Assembly: GCF_045679555.1 (NCBI RefSeq)
Contig: NC_092099.1
Location: forward strand, 9,842,076 to 9,906,075
Direction of reading: 5' to 3'
Source: Salvelinus alpinus
Taxonomy: Eukaryota; Chordata; Actinopteri; Salmoniformes; Salmonidae
Length of the DNA: 64,000 bases
Part shown: positions 25,813-40,723 of the stretch, piece by piece
Position numbering within the stretch: the first letter of the stretch is position 1
How the letters are laid out: each line of letters opens with the position of its first letter
Translations under genes and position numbers: made by a program
The notes under the pieces: generated by a model
Told to the model about the DNA's origin: nothing
Database searches by the model: none
What the model saw: only the letters and a program-made list of their open reading frames with translations

Positions 25813-28618
25813 CTCATGCCCATTCCTTGATCTTAGTTAGCTAAACGCACATTACTTGATCTTAGTTAGCTAAACGCACATTCCTTGATCTTAGTTAGCT
25901 AAACGCACATTACTTGATCTTAGTTAGCTAAACGCACATTCCTTGATCTCAGTTAGCTAAACGCACATTACTTGATCTTAGTTAGCTAAACGCACATTAC
26001 TTGATCTTAGTTAGCTAAATGCACATTCCTTGATCTTAGTTAGCTAAACGCACATTACTTGATCTTAGTTAGCTAAATGCACATTACTTGATCTTAGTTA
26101 GCTAAACGCACATTACTTGATCTTAGTTAGCTAAACGCACATTACTTGATCTTAGTTAGCTAAACGCACATTACTTGATCTTAGTTAGCTAAACGCACAT
26201 TACTTGAGCTTAGTTAGCTAAACGCACATTCCTTGATCTTAGTTAGCTAAACGCACATTCCTTGATCTTAGTTAGCTAAACGCACATTCCTTGATCTTAG
26301 TTAGCTAAACGCACATTCCTTGATCTTAGTTAGCTAAACGCACATTCCTTGATCTTAGTTAGCTAAACGCACATTACTTGATCTTAGTTAGCTAAACGCA
26401 CATTACTTGATCTTAGTTAGCTAAACGCACATTACTTGATCTTTTAGTTAGCTAAACGCACATTACTTGATCTTAGTTAGCTAAACGCACATTCCTTGAT
26501 CTTAGTTAGCTAAACGCACATTCCTTGATCTTAGTTAGCTAAACGCACATTCCTTGATCTTAGTTAGCTAAACTCACATTCCTTGATCTTAGTTAGCTAA
26601 ACGCACATTCCTTGATCTTAGTTAGCTAAACGCACATTACTTGATCTTAGTTAGCTAAACGCACATTACTTGATCTTAGTTAGCTAAACGCACATTCCTT
26701 GATCTTAGTTAGCTAAACGCACATTACTTGATCTTAGTTAGCTAAACGCACATTACTTGATCTTAGTTAGCTAAACGCACATTCCTTGATCTTAGTTAGC
26801 TAAACGCACATTCCTTGATCTTAGTTAGCTAAACTCACATTCCTTGATCTTAGTTAGCTAAACGCACATTCCTTGATCTTAGTTAGCTAAACGCACATTA
26901 CTTGATCTTAGTTAGCTAAACGCACATTACTTGATCTTAGTTAGCTAAACGCACATTCCTTGATCTTAGTTAGCTAAACGCACATTACTTGATCTTAGTT
27001 AGCTAAACGCACATTACTTGATCTTAGTTAGCTAAACGCACATTCCTTGATCTTAGTTAGCTAAACGCACATTCCTTGATCTTAGTTAGCTAAACGCACA
27101 TTACTTGATCTTAGTTAGCTAAACGCACATTACTTGATCTTAGTTAGCTAAACGCACATTACTTGATCTTAGTTAGCTAAACGCATATTACTTGATCTTA
27201 GTTAGCTAAACGCACATTACTTGATCTTAGTTAGCTAAACGCACATTCCTTGATCTTAGTTAGCTAAACGCACATTACTTGATCTTAGTTAGCTAAACGC
27301 ACATTCCTTGATCTCAGTTAGCTAAACGCACATTACTTGATCTTAGTTAGCTAAACGCACATTACTTGATCTTAGTTAGCTAAACGCACATTCCTTGATC
27401 TTAGTTAGCTAAACGCACATTACTTGATCTTAGTTAGCTAAATGCACATTACTTGATCTTAGTTAGCTAAACGCACATTACTTGATCTTAGTTAGCTTAA
27501 CGCACATTACTTGATCTTAGTTAGCTAAACGCACATTACTTGATCTTAGTTAGCTAAACGCACATTACTTGAGCTTAGTTAGCTAAATGCACATTCCTTG
27601 ATCTTAGTTAGCTAAACGCACATTCCTTGATCTTAGTTAGCTAAACGCACATTCCTTGATCTTAGTTAGCTAAACGCACATTCCTTGATCTTAGTTAGCT
27701 AAACGCACATTCCTTGATCTTAGTTAGCTAAACGCACATTACTTGATCTTAGTTAGCTAAACGCACATTACTTGATCTTAGTTAGCTAAACGCACATTCC
27801 TTGATCTTAGTTAGCTAAACGCACATTACTTGATCTTAGTTAGCTAAACGCACATTCCTTGATCTTAGTTAGCTAAACGCACATTCCTTGATCTTAGTTA
27901 GCTAAACGCACATTCCTTGATCTTAGTTAGCTAAACTCACATTCCTTGATCTTAGTTAGCTAAACGCACATTCCTTGATCTTAGTTAGCTAAACGCACAT
28001 TACTTGATCTTAGTTAGCTAAACGCACATTACTTGATCTTAGTTAGCTAAACGCACATTACTTGATCTTAGTTAGCTAAACGCACATTACTTGATCTTAG
28101 TTAGCTAAACGCACATTACTTGATCTTAGTTAGCTAAACGCACATTACTTGATCTTAGTTAGCTAAACGCACATTCCTTGATCTTAGTTAGCTAAATGCA
28201 CATTACTTGATCTTAGTTAGCTAAACGCACATTCCTTGATCTTAGTTAGCTAAACGCACATTCCTTGATCTTAGTTAGCTAAACGCACATTCCTTGATCT
28301 TAGTTAGCTAAACTCACATTCCTTGATCTTAGTTAGCTAAACGCACATTCCTTGATCTTAGTTAGCTAAACGCACATTACTTGATCTTAGTTAGCTAAAC
28401 GCACATTACTTGATCTTAGTTAGCTAAACGCACATTCCTTGATCTTAGTTAGCTAAACGCACATTCCTTGATCTTAGTTAGCTAAACGCACATTCCTTGA
28501 TCTTAGTTAGCTAAACGCACATTACTTGATCTTAGTTAGCTAAACGCACATTCCTTGATCTTAGTTAGCTAAACGCACATTACTTGATCTTAGTTAGCTA
28601 AACGCACATTCCTTGCTT
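25813..28618. repeat. 29-bp minisatellite, 96 units, with higher-order period
   Basis: Unit: ATTMCTTGATC TTAGTTAGC TAAACGCAC (29 bases, M is A or C). From the first ATTCCTTG at 25822 to the last at 28608 there are exactly 96 periods plus 2 bases; the 2 extra bases are a TT insertion at about 26434. Units differ mainly at the A/C site. Rarer variants are TGAGC (26205, 27570), CTCAG (25948, 27313), AACTCAC (26572, 26833, 27935, 28312) and AAATGC. Several variants recur at a spacing of 47 units, showing a large internal duplication. Not coding, and not CRISPR, because there are no spacers. Confidence 0.97.
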
Positions 28619-28699
28619 GCACACTGATACTTATCTTTATTGAGTCAGATAAACATTTTAATAGGCTAATTGTATAGTCTTATTACGGGTTATGTGATG

Positions 28700-30304
28700 T
28701 ACAGTGGGGCAAAAAAGTATTTAGTCAGCCACCAATTGTGCAAGTTCTCCCACTTAAAAAGATGAAAGAGGCCTGTAATTTTCATCATAGGTACACTTCA
28801 ACTATGACAGACAAAATGAGAAAAGAAAATCCAGAAAATCACATTGTAGGATTTTTAATGAATTTATTTGCAAATTATGGTGGAAAATAAGTATTTGGTC
28901 AATAACAAAAGTTTATCTCAATACTTTGTTATATACCCTTTGTTGACAATGACAGAGGTCAAACGTTTTCTGTAAGTCTTCACAAGGTTTTCACACACTG
29001 TTGCTGGTATTTTGGCCCATTCCTCCATGCAGATCTCCTCTAGAGCAGTGATGTTTTGGGGCTGTTGCTGGGCAACACGGACTTTCAACTCCCTCCAAAG
29101 ATTTTCTATGGGGTTGAGATCTGGAGACTGGCTAGGCCACTCCAGGACCTTGAAATGCTTCTTACGAAGCCACTCCTTCGTTGCCCGGGCGGTGTGTTTG
29201 GGATCATTGTCATGCTGAAAGACCCAGCCACGTTTCATCTTCAATGCCCTTGCTGATGGAAGGAGGTTTTCACTCAAAATCTCACGATACATGGCCCCAT
29301 TCATTCTGTCCTTTACACGGATCAGTCGTCCTGGTCCCTTTGCAGAAAAACAGCCCCAAAGCATGATGTTTCCACCCCCATGCTTCACAGTAGGTATGGT
29401 GTTCTTTAGATGCAACTCAGCATTCTTTGTTCTCCAAACACGACGAGTTGAGTTTTTACTAAATATTTATATTTTGGTTTCATCTGACCATATGACATTC
29501 TCCCAATCTTCTTCTGGATCATCCAAATGCTCTCTACCAAACTTCAGACGGGCCTGGACATGTACTGGCTTAAGCAGGGGGACACGTCTGGCACTGCAGG
29601 ATTTGAGTCCCTGGCGGCGTAGTGTGTTACTGATGGTAGGCTTTGTTACTTTGGTCCCAGCTCTCTGCAGGTCATTCACTAGGTCCCCCCGTGTGGTTCT
29701 GGGATTTTTGCTCACCGTTCTTGTGATCATTTTGACCCCACGGGGTGAGATCTTGCGTGGAGCCCCAGATCGAGGGAGATTATCAGTGGTCTTGTATGTC
29801 TTCCATTTCCTAATAATTGCTCCCACAGTTGATTTCTTCAAGCCAAGCTGCTTACCTATTGCAGATTCAGTCTTCCCAGCCTGGTGCAGGTCTACAATTT
29901 TGTTTCTGGTGTCCTTTGACAGCTCTTTGGTCTTGGCCATAGTGGAGTTTGGAGTGTGACTGTTTGAGGTTGTGGACAGGTGTCTTTTATACTGATAACA
30001 AGTTCAAACAGGTGCCATTAATACAGGTAACGAGTGGAGGACAGAGGAGCCTCTTAAAGAATAAGTTACAAGTCTGTGAGAGCCAGAAATCTTGCTTGTT
30101 TGTAGGTGACCAAATACTTATTTTCCACCATAATTTGCTAATAAATTCATTAAAAATCCTACAATGTGATTTTCTGGAATTTTTTTCTCTCATTTTGTCT
30201 GTCATAGTTGAAGTGTCCCTATGATGAAAAGGCCTCTCTCATCTTTGTAAGTGGGAGAACTTGCACAATTGGTGGCTGACTAAATACTTGTTTGCCCCAC
30301 TGTA
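28700..30304 (-). mobile_element. Tc1 element with complete ends
   Basis: Ends TACAGTGGGGCAAAAAAGTA and ACTTGTTTGCCCCACTGTA are inverted copies and both sides end in TA. The terminal repeats are long (about 220 bases: the block around 28805-28905 recurs inverted at about 30105-30200). The transposase is on the minus strand and nearly full length. Best preserved Tc1 copy here by structure. Confidence 0.93.
28918..29940 (-). pseudogene. Tc1 transposase, near full length, one main break
   Basis: The frame from 29940 encodes 157 residues: [10 protein letters not shown] start, first helix-turn-helix ([20 protein letters not shown]), a [10 protein letters not shown] linker, second helix-turn-helix, and the first catalytic aspartate in [10 protein letters not shown] frame change and stops follow between about 29466 and 29416. 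The second frame (29415-28918) continues with [15 protein letters not shown], the second aspartate in [11 protein letters not shown], and glutamate in [10 protein letters not shown]. It closes with NKGYITKY, a usual Tc1 C-terminus. All three catalytic residues (DD34E type) are present, so loss of function rests mainly on the break. Transposase cuts the element out and pastes it at TA sites in the nucleus. Confidence 0.9.
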
Positions 30305-32404
<2,100 letters not shown>

Positions 32405-32560
32405 TCACTACATTTCAGTAATGGCTTGAATGGAATATTGGAACGGAGTCAAACATGGTTTCCATATGTTTGATGTGTTTGATACAGTTCCATTTATTCC
32501 GTTCCAGCTAATTACAATGAGCCCGTCCTCCTATTGTTCCTCCCAGCAGTCGCCACCGCT
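32405..32560. repeat. palindromic salmonid MITE, partial
   Basis: Shares with the MITE at 49752-50344 the core GGAACGGAGTCAAACATGGTTTCC ... TGTTTGATACAGTTCC and the GAGCCCGTCCTCC segment. The centre is a fold-back of GGAACGG and CCGTTCC. Terminal bases are missing or diverged. Confidence 0.6.
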
Positions 32561-33211
32561 ACCAATGTACAGCTTATTGTTTGATTTGGAGTTTTGCATG
32601 GCAGGAACACGCCGAGAGACAAGACTGATCTTGACAACTTTTTTTTTTAACCAAAGCTGTGAATTGTAACGTCAGAGGAGACAACACAAGATGTAAAACA
32701 GAAGAACACAATATGCCAGCAGAAATAAGGCCATGAAAAAAAGTTATGAAGATACCCTAACATCACTATTAAGGCCTGGGTGTGTCTACTGCAATAAGAA
32801 CCCGGTCAGAGAAGAGAAAGAAAAACACCTCCTTTCTCTAAGAGGTGAAAAGTCAAATTCACTTGGGCACCTGTCCATACATGTGGCACCCGGCGTAGTG
32901 GGACTGTAATTAAATTGATCCAATTAAATTCTCTCTGATAGGAGTTTATCTTCTCGGCTGGCTGTAACAAGCACCCTGGGGACCTCCAACTAGAGACAAG
33001 GGGATGAAAGTGAATGAAGCAGTGCTTGGTTTTGTTTGGTCTTTCCCCGTGCCGGCACCTGATGTTTAGGATATATGACGATGGCACTGAGTGGCACGCT
33101 CCGTGGACTATCAAACGAAAGTTTCGCGGGTTCACATCCCGAGCGGACGGCAGATGCCAGGTGTGCTCGCTGGTACAGCAACTGGACCAAAGCTCCTGGG
33201 GATGAGGTCAA
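32561..33211. other. unassigned DNA, no gene seen
   Basis: Overlapping frames of 60-110 residues on both strands without a recognisable domain. Confidence 0.4.
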
Positions 33212-33632
33212 TTGCGACTTTAAAACACTTACAGAGTTTAATGTTTGTGATAAGAGAAACCTGAGGATGGAAATTGAATGTTCCTGAGTGGCCTAGTTAA
33301 AGTTTGGACTTAAATCGGCTTGAAAATCTATGGCAAGATGAAAATGGCTGTCTAGCAATGATCAACAACCAATTTAACAGAACTTGAAGAATGTTTTTAA
33401 GAATAATGTATTGTATTGACTCAGGGGTCTGAATTTTAATGTACATGAGACATTTCTGTATTTTACTTTTAATACATTTTTTAAATTCAAAAAATATGTT
33501 TTCACGTTGTCATTATGGTATTGTGTATATGGGTTTGAAAAAAATCTATTGAATCCACTTTGAATTCAGGCTGTAACACAACAAAATGTGGAATAAGTCA
33601 AAGGGTGTGAATACCTTCTGAAGGCACTGTAT
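33212..33632 (+). mobile_element. Tc1 element 3' part, deleted
   Basis: Contains a fused pair of internal pieces (junction near 33275), then decayed C-terminal transposase coding that reads NVPEWPS, stop, SLDLN, with ENLWQD. It ends with CTGTAACACAACAAAATGTG and CCTTCTGAAGGCACTGTA, the terminal repeat of the family also present at 45149-46170. The 5' end is absent. Confidence 0.75.
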
Positions 33633-34215
33633 TGATTTGCAGAGAACACACACAACAAACACACACAGACAGACGCATACGCAGATGCGCACACACACAC
33701 ACTCCAAGAGAATCAATTTGAAAACTTTTCTGCCAGTCTGACCTAGTTTAACGTGGCTCTCTCATCTCCAGGTGAGCTAGGCTACCATTACCTCATCGGA
33801 AAATATCTTGCAGCCCTGTCAGATCCAGCCAAGCTTGCGGAATGCAACCTTAACCTGCTTCTCTCTCCCTGCTGGGAGCCGATGAGGGCAGAGATATAGT
33901 AGTTGAGTAGCTGCCAGAACGATCCCTCACTGGTGTCCAATCATCACCTCACAGCCTGTCTCCATTCCCTATCACACACCTCAGACACCCACACACACCA
34001 TCCTCTGCTCTGATACAATCCCTAACCCTCCACTTAGATGTAAGGGACTATTATTCAAATGAGGTGTTACCAAACAACGAAAATAAAATGGGGCCTTCAC
34101 ATATATATATATATATATATTCGGTACTGCTGTTAGCACACCCACCCACATGCTGTGGCGTAACACCTTCATGCATATTCTCAGCTCTGTTTGCATACAC
34201 CCCTTTACATAGACA
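33633..34215. other. unassigned DNA, short AT tract
   Basis: No gene. (AT)n at 34100-34120. Confidence 0.4.
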
Positions 34216-34575
34216 ACCAGTACACTGAGTGTACAAAACATTAGGAACACCTGCTCTTTCCATGACACAGACTGACCAGGGAAATCCAGGTGAATGCTAA
34301 GATCCCTTACTGATGTTACTTGTTGAATCCACTTCAATCAGTGTAGATGAAGAGGAGGAGCCAGGTTAAAGAAGGATTTTTAAGCCTTGAGACCATTGAG
34401 ATTGTGTACGTGTGCCATTCAGAGGTTGAATGGGCAAGACAAAAGATTGAAGTGCTTTTGAACGGGGTATGATAGTAGGTGTCAGGCGCACCGGTTTGAG
34501 TTGTGTCAAGAACTGCAACACTCTGGGTTGTTCACGCTAAACAGTTTCCTGTGTGTATCAAGAATGTACAGTACG
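34216..34575 (+). mobile_element. Tc1 element 5' part
   Basis: Starts TACACTGAGTGTACAAAACA-type terminal sequence with AGGAACACCTGCTCTTTCCA, a Tc1 inverted repeat family common in salmonids. Decayed N-terminal coding follows (CATTCAGAGGTTGAATGGGC). It is cut off by the SINE at 34576. Confidence 0.65.
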
Positions 34576-34740
34576 TGGTCTAAGGCATCACTACAGACCC
34601 AGGTTCGGCTGCGACACCCATGAGGTGGCGCACAATTGGCCCAGCATCGTCCGGGTTAGGGAAGGGTTTGGCCGGCTGGGATGTCCTTGTCCCATCACGC
34701 TCTAGCGTCTCCTTGTGGCGGGCCGGGCGCATGCACATGC
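34576..34740 (+). mobile_element. tRNA-derived SINE, partial
   Basis: GTGGTCTAAGGCATCACTACAGACCCAGGTTCG holds the B-box-like GGTTCG. The body GGCGCACAATTGGCCCAGC, CGTCCGGGTTAGGG and GGCGGGCCGGGCGCATGCAC follows. This is a well-known salmonid SINE body. The A-box end is lost. Confidence 0.75.
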
Positions 34741-34804
34741 ATTTTATGATGCATCATGTTAGCACTTTGCGTACCCAAACACACATGGGAATTCAAAGAG
34801 GTGT

Positions 34805-35015
34805 AGGGAAAATGTTGCCGTTTTAAAGCAAGTTTGTTGCAATTCTACACTTTATTGCCATGGGGTGGAGATATGATTTAGCAATTTTATAAGAAATGTC
34901 ATGCAATTCTAGTCCTTTTGCCATGGGGTGGAGAGAAACGTTTGCAGTTTTACAGCTAATACCCTGTATTCTACTCATTTTGCCATAGGGTGGAGAGAAA
35001 CGTTTGCCGTTTTGA
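34805..35015. repeat. three-copy tandem repeat of about 64 bases
   Basis: Each unit carries TTGCCATGGGGTGGAGA (34855, 34918, and TTGCCATAGGGTGGAGA at 34980), preceded by CAATTCTA or TATTCTA and followed by a TTTGCAGTTTTA-like stretch. Copies diverge by more than 10 percent, so the array is old. The G-rich patch at 35270-35325, with GGGCCACCAGTTGCCCATCCCTG, resembles the end of a hAT element but has no partner that I can find. Confidence 0.7.
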
Positions 35016-35924
35016 ATATGATATCTGAGTGAGAGTGACTAACAAAATCAATGGGGCCCCTCGGTCGGTAATTGGGCCATGATTACTACAAGTTTAGTTA
35101 GTCTAGCCAGCTAACCTACCAATCAAAGAAATGTTAGCTGACATGGGCTAAATCAGTGACTGTCAGTGACTGACAAAAAAGAGAAACTGCTGATGCACAA
35201 CCAAATTTCAAAATTGTACCTTGTGTATCCTACCATTAAGTTGAGGCCAGAACAAGTTGGGCCTACAAAAGGGGGGGAGGGGGGGGTCGCGGGCCACCAG
35301 TTGCCCATCCCTGCTGTAGATGGACTAGAGGGATTGTCCCAAGCCAAAAACCAATATCTTTAAAGGAAATCAAGCACGTCTCAGTCACAGGGACATTGAA
35401 AATGCTAAATTGGCTGTGTTTATGTGGTGTGAAATCACCCATAAGCTTTAACGTTCAGTGTGGAAAGCCCAATATTAGGCTTCCTAATGCAGCGTGAACT
35501 CTCTCCAAGGTAACATTTGGCAAACGTCGGCTAAACATGGAAAAACAATCAGTCGAGGTGGTGCTTAATGGAGTGTTGGACAAAAGACACGAGAAGTATA
35601 AATCTGAATAACGTGACACTAAAGAACGCCCTGTTCACTTTCCTCCCACATCACAGATGGCTTTTCCAGACGAGGGACATTTGAATGTCCCGAGCAGCCA
35701 GTGAAACCCCTAGGGACATCCGAAAGTCTCCTCCAAATACAACATCTTGGAGGACAGTGGAGGTTCATTTAATAGCTTAGCAAGCAAGGTTCTCCCTAGA
35801 TTTTCTCCATGCCACATTCTAATATTGAATGATCTAATTCCACATTGACCCCTAACCGTTACACCCCATATTACTGTGTCATGAAAGGAGTTTGGATATT
35901 TGGCCTGACCATGTGTTTTTTTTA
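35016..35924. other. unassigned DNA, no gene seen
   Basis: Nothing recognised apart from the possible hAT end near 35320. Confidence 0.4.
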
Positions 35925-36200
35925 CAGTGCATTCGGAAAGTATTCAGACCCCTTCACTTTTTCCACATTTTGTTATGTTACAGCCATATTATAGAATGGA
36001 TTCAATATTTTGTGCCCTCGTCAATCTACACACAATACCCCATAACGACAAAGCAAAAACAGGTTCAGAGTTGTTGCTAATTTATTTAAAACAAAAAACG
36101 GAAGTACCTTATTTACATACTGTAAGTATTCAGACCCTTTGCTATGAGACTCAAAATTGACTGTGAAGAGACATGCATGAATGGGAAAGCAAACCAGATT
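35925..36200 (+). mobile_element. Tc1 terminal fragment
   Basis: CAGTGCATTCGGAAAGTATTCAGACC at the left and the rest of a long terminal repeat (TTTTCCACATTTTGTTATGT, ATACCCCATAACGACAAAGC). It breaks off after TTTGCTATGAGACTC. Same family as 46178 and 37958. No coding part. Confidence 0.8.
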
Positions 36201-36358
36201 CTGCCCAGAGAAGGGTTTTGGCAAATCTTTCTCTTCTCGCCGATCCCTACGTCAGCTAGTCCAGCGAATGAACTCATGACTGCTATAGAGGGATGTAGAC
36301 AGATGCCGAGGGAGGGAAAGGGAGAAAGCAAGAGGGGGTGATTGCACAGTTGGGGGGA

Positions 36359-36577
36359 TACAGTTAGAAAAAAGGGTTCCAAAAGAGTTCTTCAGATGTC
36401 CCCATAGGTCGGAGAACCCTTTTTGGTTCCAGATAGAACCCTTTTTGTTTCCAGGTAGAACTATTTTGGGTTCCATGTAGAATCCCATGTGCAAAGGGTT
36501 TTACCTGGAACCAAAAAAGGGCTCTTCAAAGGGTACAGTCGAAGAACCCTTTTAGGTTCTAGATAGATAAGAGTGTA
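36359..36577. repeat. palindromic MITE with GGTTCC repeats
   Basis: Ends ACAGTTAGAAAAAAGGG and AGATAAGAGTGTA are inverted and imperfect. The interior repeats AGAACCCTTTTT-GGTTCCA several times on both strands, so the element folds on itself. Short non-coding element of a type common in salmonids. Confidence 0.65.
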
Positions 36578-36794
36578 AATGCAGAAGGAGAGTGAGAATG
36601 TGAGAACTTGAGAGATTAAGTAAGATTGATGTAGGGAGACAGAAGGGATAGATAGAGAAAGAGACTGTTAAAGGGAAGGGATAGAAAAGGAAAAAGATAG
36701 TAATGTAGAGAGAGAATTGATAGATGGATGGATAGAGGATTAGAGATGGAGAGAGAAATTAAGCAATCTAATTGTGGAGGGATCCTGTGACTGA

Positions 36795-37955
36795 ACACCT
36801 TCCTCTGCAGCTGGATCCTGGACTCCCTGACTGGCCGACCCCAGGTGGTAAGAGTAGGCAACAACAACTCTGTCAAGCTTAACCTCAACATGGGCCGTCC
36901 CAGGGGTGTGTGCTGTACTCCCTTTTCACCCATGACTGTGTGGCCATGCACAACTCCATCATCAAGTTTGCTGATGACACGACAGTGGTAGGCCTGATCA
37001 CCAACGGCGATGAGACAGCCTACAGGGAGGAGGTCAGAGACCTGGCAGTGTGGTGCCAGGAGCACAATCTCACCCTCAACGTCAGTAAGACCAAGTAGCT
37101 GATTGTGGACTACAGGAAACGGGGGCGGATGCACACCCCCATCCACATCGATGGGGCTGCAGTGGAGGGTCGAAAGCTTCAAGTTCCTCAGTGTCCACAT
37201 CACTGAGGATTTAACGTGGCACTTTCACACCAGCACAGTTGTGAAGAAGGAGGCTGAAATTATTTGGCATGGCCCCTCAGATCCTTAAGAACTTTACAGC
37301 TGCACCATCAAGAGCATCCTGACCCGTTGTACCACTGTCTGTTATGGCAACTGCACCGCCCTCGACCGGAAGGCCCTACAAAGGGTGGTGAGGACAGCCC
37401 AGCGTTTCACTGGGGGTGAGCTCCCGACCATCCAGGATGTACATGCCAGACAGTGTCTGAAATAGGCCCCAAAAAATTGCCATAGACTCCAGCCACCCAA
37501 GACATCCCCTGGCCATAAGACTGTTAAATGGCTAACAACTAATATATTACCATATTTATATTTTCTACCAGTCACTTTTGCTACCAGTCACTTTTCGGCC
37601 CTGTTTACAAGTATATCTGCCTATCACATTTGACATTTTAGTCATTTAGCAGACGCTCTTATCCAGAGCAACTTACAGTTAGTTAATTCACCTTAAGGTA
37701 GCTAGGTGGGACAACCACATATCACAGTCATAGTAAGTACATTTTTCCTCAATAAAGTAGCTACTGTGCACTGACACTCTTGCACACCCACCCACTCACA
37801 CCCACCAAATGAACACTCACCAACCACTTATGCTGTTGCTATACAGTTTATTATTTATCCTGCTACCAGTCACTTTTTCCTAATCCCTGCCTTACATGTA
37901 CAAATCTACCTCAAATACTCCAGTATCCATGCACATTGTACATTTGGTGCTAGTA
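36795..37955 (+). mobile_element. Rex1-like LINE fragment with RT remnant
   Basis: Coding remnant of the second half of a reverse transcriptase: [11 protein letters not shown], then after frame changes FADDTTVVG (the catalytic FADD box, about 36967) and VWCQEHNLTLNVSKTK, followed by a stop at 37096 and LIVDYRKRGR. The thumb region follows with RVVRTAQRFTGG. From 37500 the 3' region resembles that at 18400-18835. It is interrupted by a SINE-type insert at 37618-37765 and resumes to about 37955. Many stops; not functional. Confidence 0.85.
37618..37765 (-). mobile_element. SINE/LINE tail insertion
   Basis: On the minus strand the tail GTAAGTTGCTCTGGATAAGA with GTCTGCTAAATGACTAAAATG matches the L2-type tail at about 25535-25590. 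The extra block CTTAAGGTAGCTAGGTGGGA is seen here only. The flanks are Rex1-like LINE sequence, so this is a nested insertion. Confidence 0.65.
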
Positions 37956-37957
37956 TA

Positions 37958-38403
37958 TACAGGGCATTCAGAAAGTATTCAGACTACTTGATTTTGTTAC
38001 ATTACAGCTTTATTCTAAAATGGATTAAATCGTTTCCCCCCCCCTCATCTACACACAATACCCCATAATGACAAAGAGAAAATCTGTTTAAAAAAAAAAG
38101 TTTGCTCATTACAAAATAAAAACTTAAATATCATATTTACATAAGTATTCAGACCATTTACTCAGTACTTTGTAGAAGTACCTTTGGCAGCGATTACAGC
38201 CTCGAGTCTTCTTGGGTATGACGCTACAAGCTTGGCACACCTGCATTTGGGGAGTTTCTTCCATTCTTCTCTGCAGATCCTCTCAGGCTTTGTCAGGTCA
38301 GATGGGGAGCATTGCTACACAGCTTTTTTCAGGTCTCTCCAGAGATGTTCAATTGGGTTCAGGTACGGGCTCTGGCTAGCCCACTCAAGGACTGTGATGT
38401 GGT
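37958..38403 (-). mobile_element. Tc1 element, half
   Basis: The left terminal repeat CATTCAGAAAGTATTCAGAC is followed by the minus-strand end of a transposase. The [12 protein letters not shown] frame on the plus strand is its antisense. Sense text includes [17 protein letters not shown] with the catalytic glutamate, and EAVIAAKG. It is cut at 38403. Confidence 0.8.
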
Positions 38404-39485
<1,082 letters not shown>

Positions 39486-39998
39486 TGTTCCTTGTTATTT
39501 AAAACTAGGCTAGTATATTTTAGCATAAGTAGGCACATTGAAGGTATATTGTCTTTACATTAGTTTTCAGTTAACCCCCAAAAATGCTCCCAGGTCGTTG
39601 CTGCAAATAAGATCTGGTTCTTAGTCCACTTCCCAGTTTAAATAACGGAACATTTAAAACAAATTCACTGCTGTGATGATAGCTGCTGTGAATTACAGTA
39701 CGAATTGCAGTAACAAGAAAACAGGCTACAATAGCAGCTAGGTCATGTCTAGTGCTACTTGATGCTTAGAGAAGATGGGCAATAATAGTAATGAGATATT
39801 TTGGTATTCAAAAACACTGGGTCCGTCTTTAGATACAAGTGTTACTCGAAGAAAACCAGTGAGGGACAACTTCATTAAATACAGTACTTAAGAGAATATT
39901 ATTTGATCTTACTGTAATTGTTAAACATGATTTACTTTTTGTGTTATGGACCGAATGTAAGGACTATATTGTACTAAAATGGTTTTCTTTATGTTCAG

Positions 39999-40723
39999 AC
40001 ACTGCCATCAATCGACGAGTTCTTCTTGTTTATGACTCATCTGTCGCTGGGTCTGAAGCAGAAGGATTTGGCCCATTGGTTCAGCATCCACCAATCGACA
40101 GTGAGCTGAATTATCATCTCTTGGGCCAACTTCCTCTACTGTTTGCTTGGATCAGCACAGATATGAATCCCCAAGGAAACCATCAAAGCCCACCTGCCAC
40201 CTGAGTTCAAGGACTATCCAGACACCCAGGTAGTGATCGACTGCACTGAACAGACACCATCTTCACTACTACTACAGAGTGAGGTGTTTTCTTCCTACAA
40301 GTCACCACATGGAGCTGTCACTTTTGTGTCGTCGTTGTATGCTGGATCTATGAGTGACAAGGAGATCTTCAAGCAGTCTGGAATTATTTCCTTACTCACC
40401 CCTTACATGGCCATTATGGTGGATGAGGGCATTCTCGTAGATAACATTGTTCCGTGCAAGGTCTACCGGCCAGCAAGGTCTACCGGCCCTTTCTGTCAAG
40501 ACGCACACAGATGCCAGCGCATGAGGTTAGGGAGACCCAATCCATTGCCAGGCTGAGAGTGCATGTTGAAAGAATGATCCGCAGAGTAAAGGAGCACAAG
40601 CTGTTTGACACAGTCATCCCCCTGACCATCTCAGGCAGCATCAAACAGTTATTTGCAGTGGTGTGCCTGTTGGTCAACTATCAAAATGGACCTTTGGTCA
40701 GAGCCTGGGCCAAGCCAGTGTAA
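39999..40723 (+). pseudogene. ISL2EU/Harbinger-type DDE transposase
   Basis: An acceptor-like TTTATGTTCAG precedes 39999. The first part encodes a helix-turn-helix region ending in KDLAHWFSIHQSTVS, then TGA stops at 40107 and 40164. The DDE_Tnp_4 core follows: DCTE with the first aspartate (40239), LQSEVFSSYKSPHGAVTFV, GSMSDKEIF and MVDEGI with the second aspartate (about 40422). Family members usually have arginine where this copy has glutamate. A 17-bp tandem duplication (40457-40490) shifts the frame. The third frame carries LRVHVERMIRRVKEH, with the glutamate at 40568, and ends LVNYQNGPL. The catalytic DDE residues survive but two stops and the duplication kill the gene. It should recognise the element ends and cut them in the nucleus. 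Confidence 0.85.

Noticed and set aside
25813-28618. CRISPR-like array
   Set aside because: Units are contiguous 29-mers with no unique spacers, no leader and no cas genes; a eukaryotic minisatellite explains it.
29291-29959. 222-residue plus-strand frame
   Set aside because: It is antisense to the Tc1 transposase at 28918-29940. The plus-strand frames at 47809-48587 of the Sleeping Beauty-type copy have the same kind of antisense shadow on the minus strand.
36616-37203. 195-residue minus-strand frame
   Set aside because: Antisense to the Rex1-like reverse transcriptase remnant; the plus strand carries the recognisable FADD motif.
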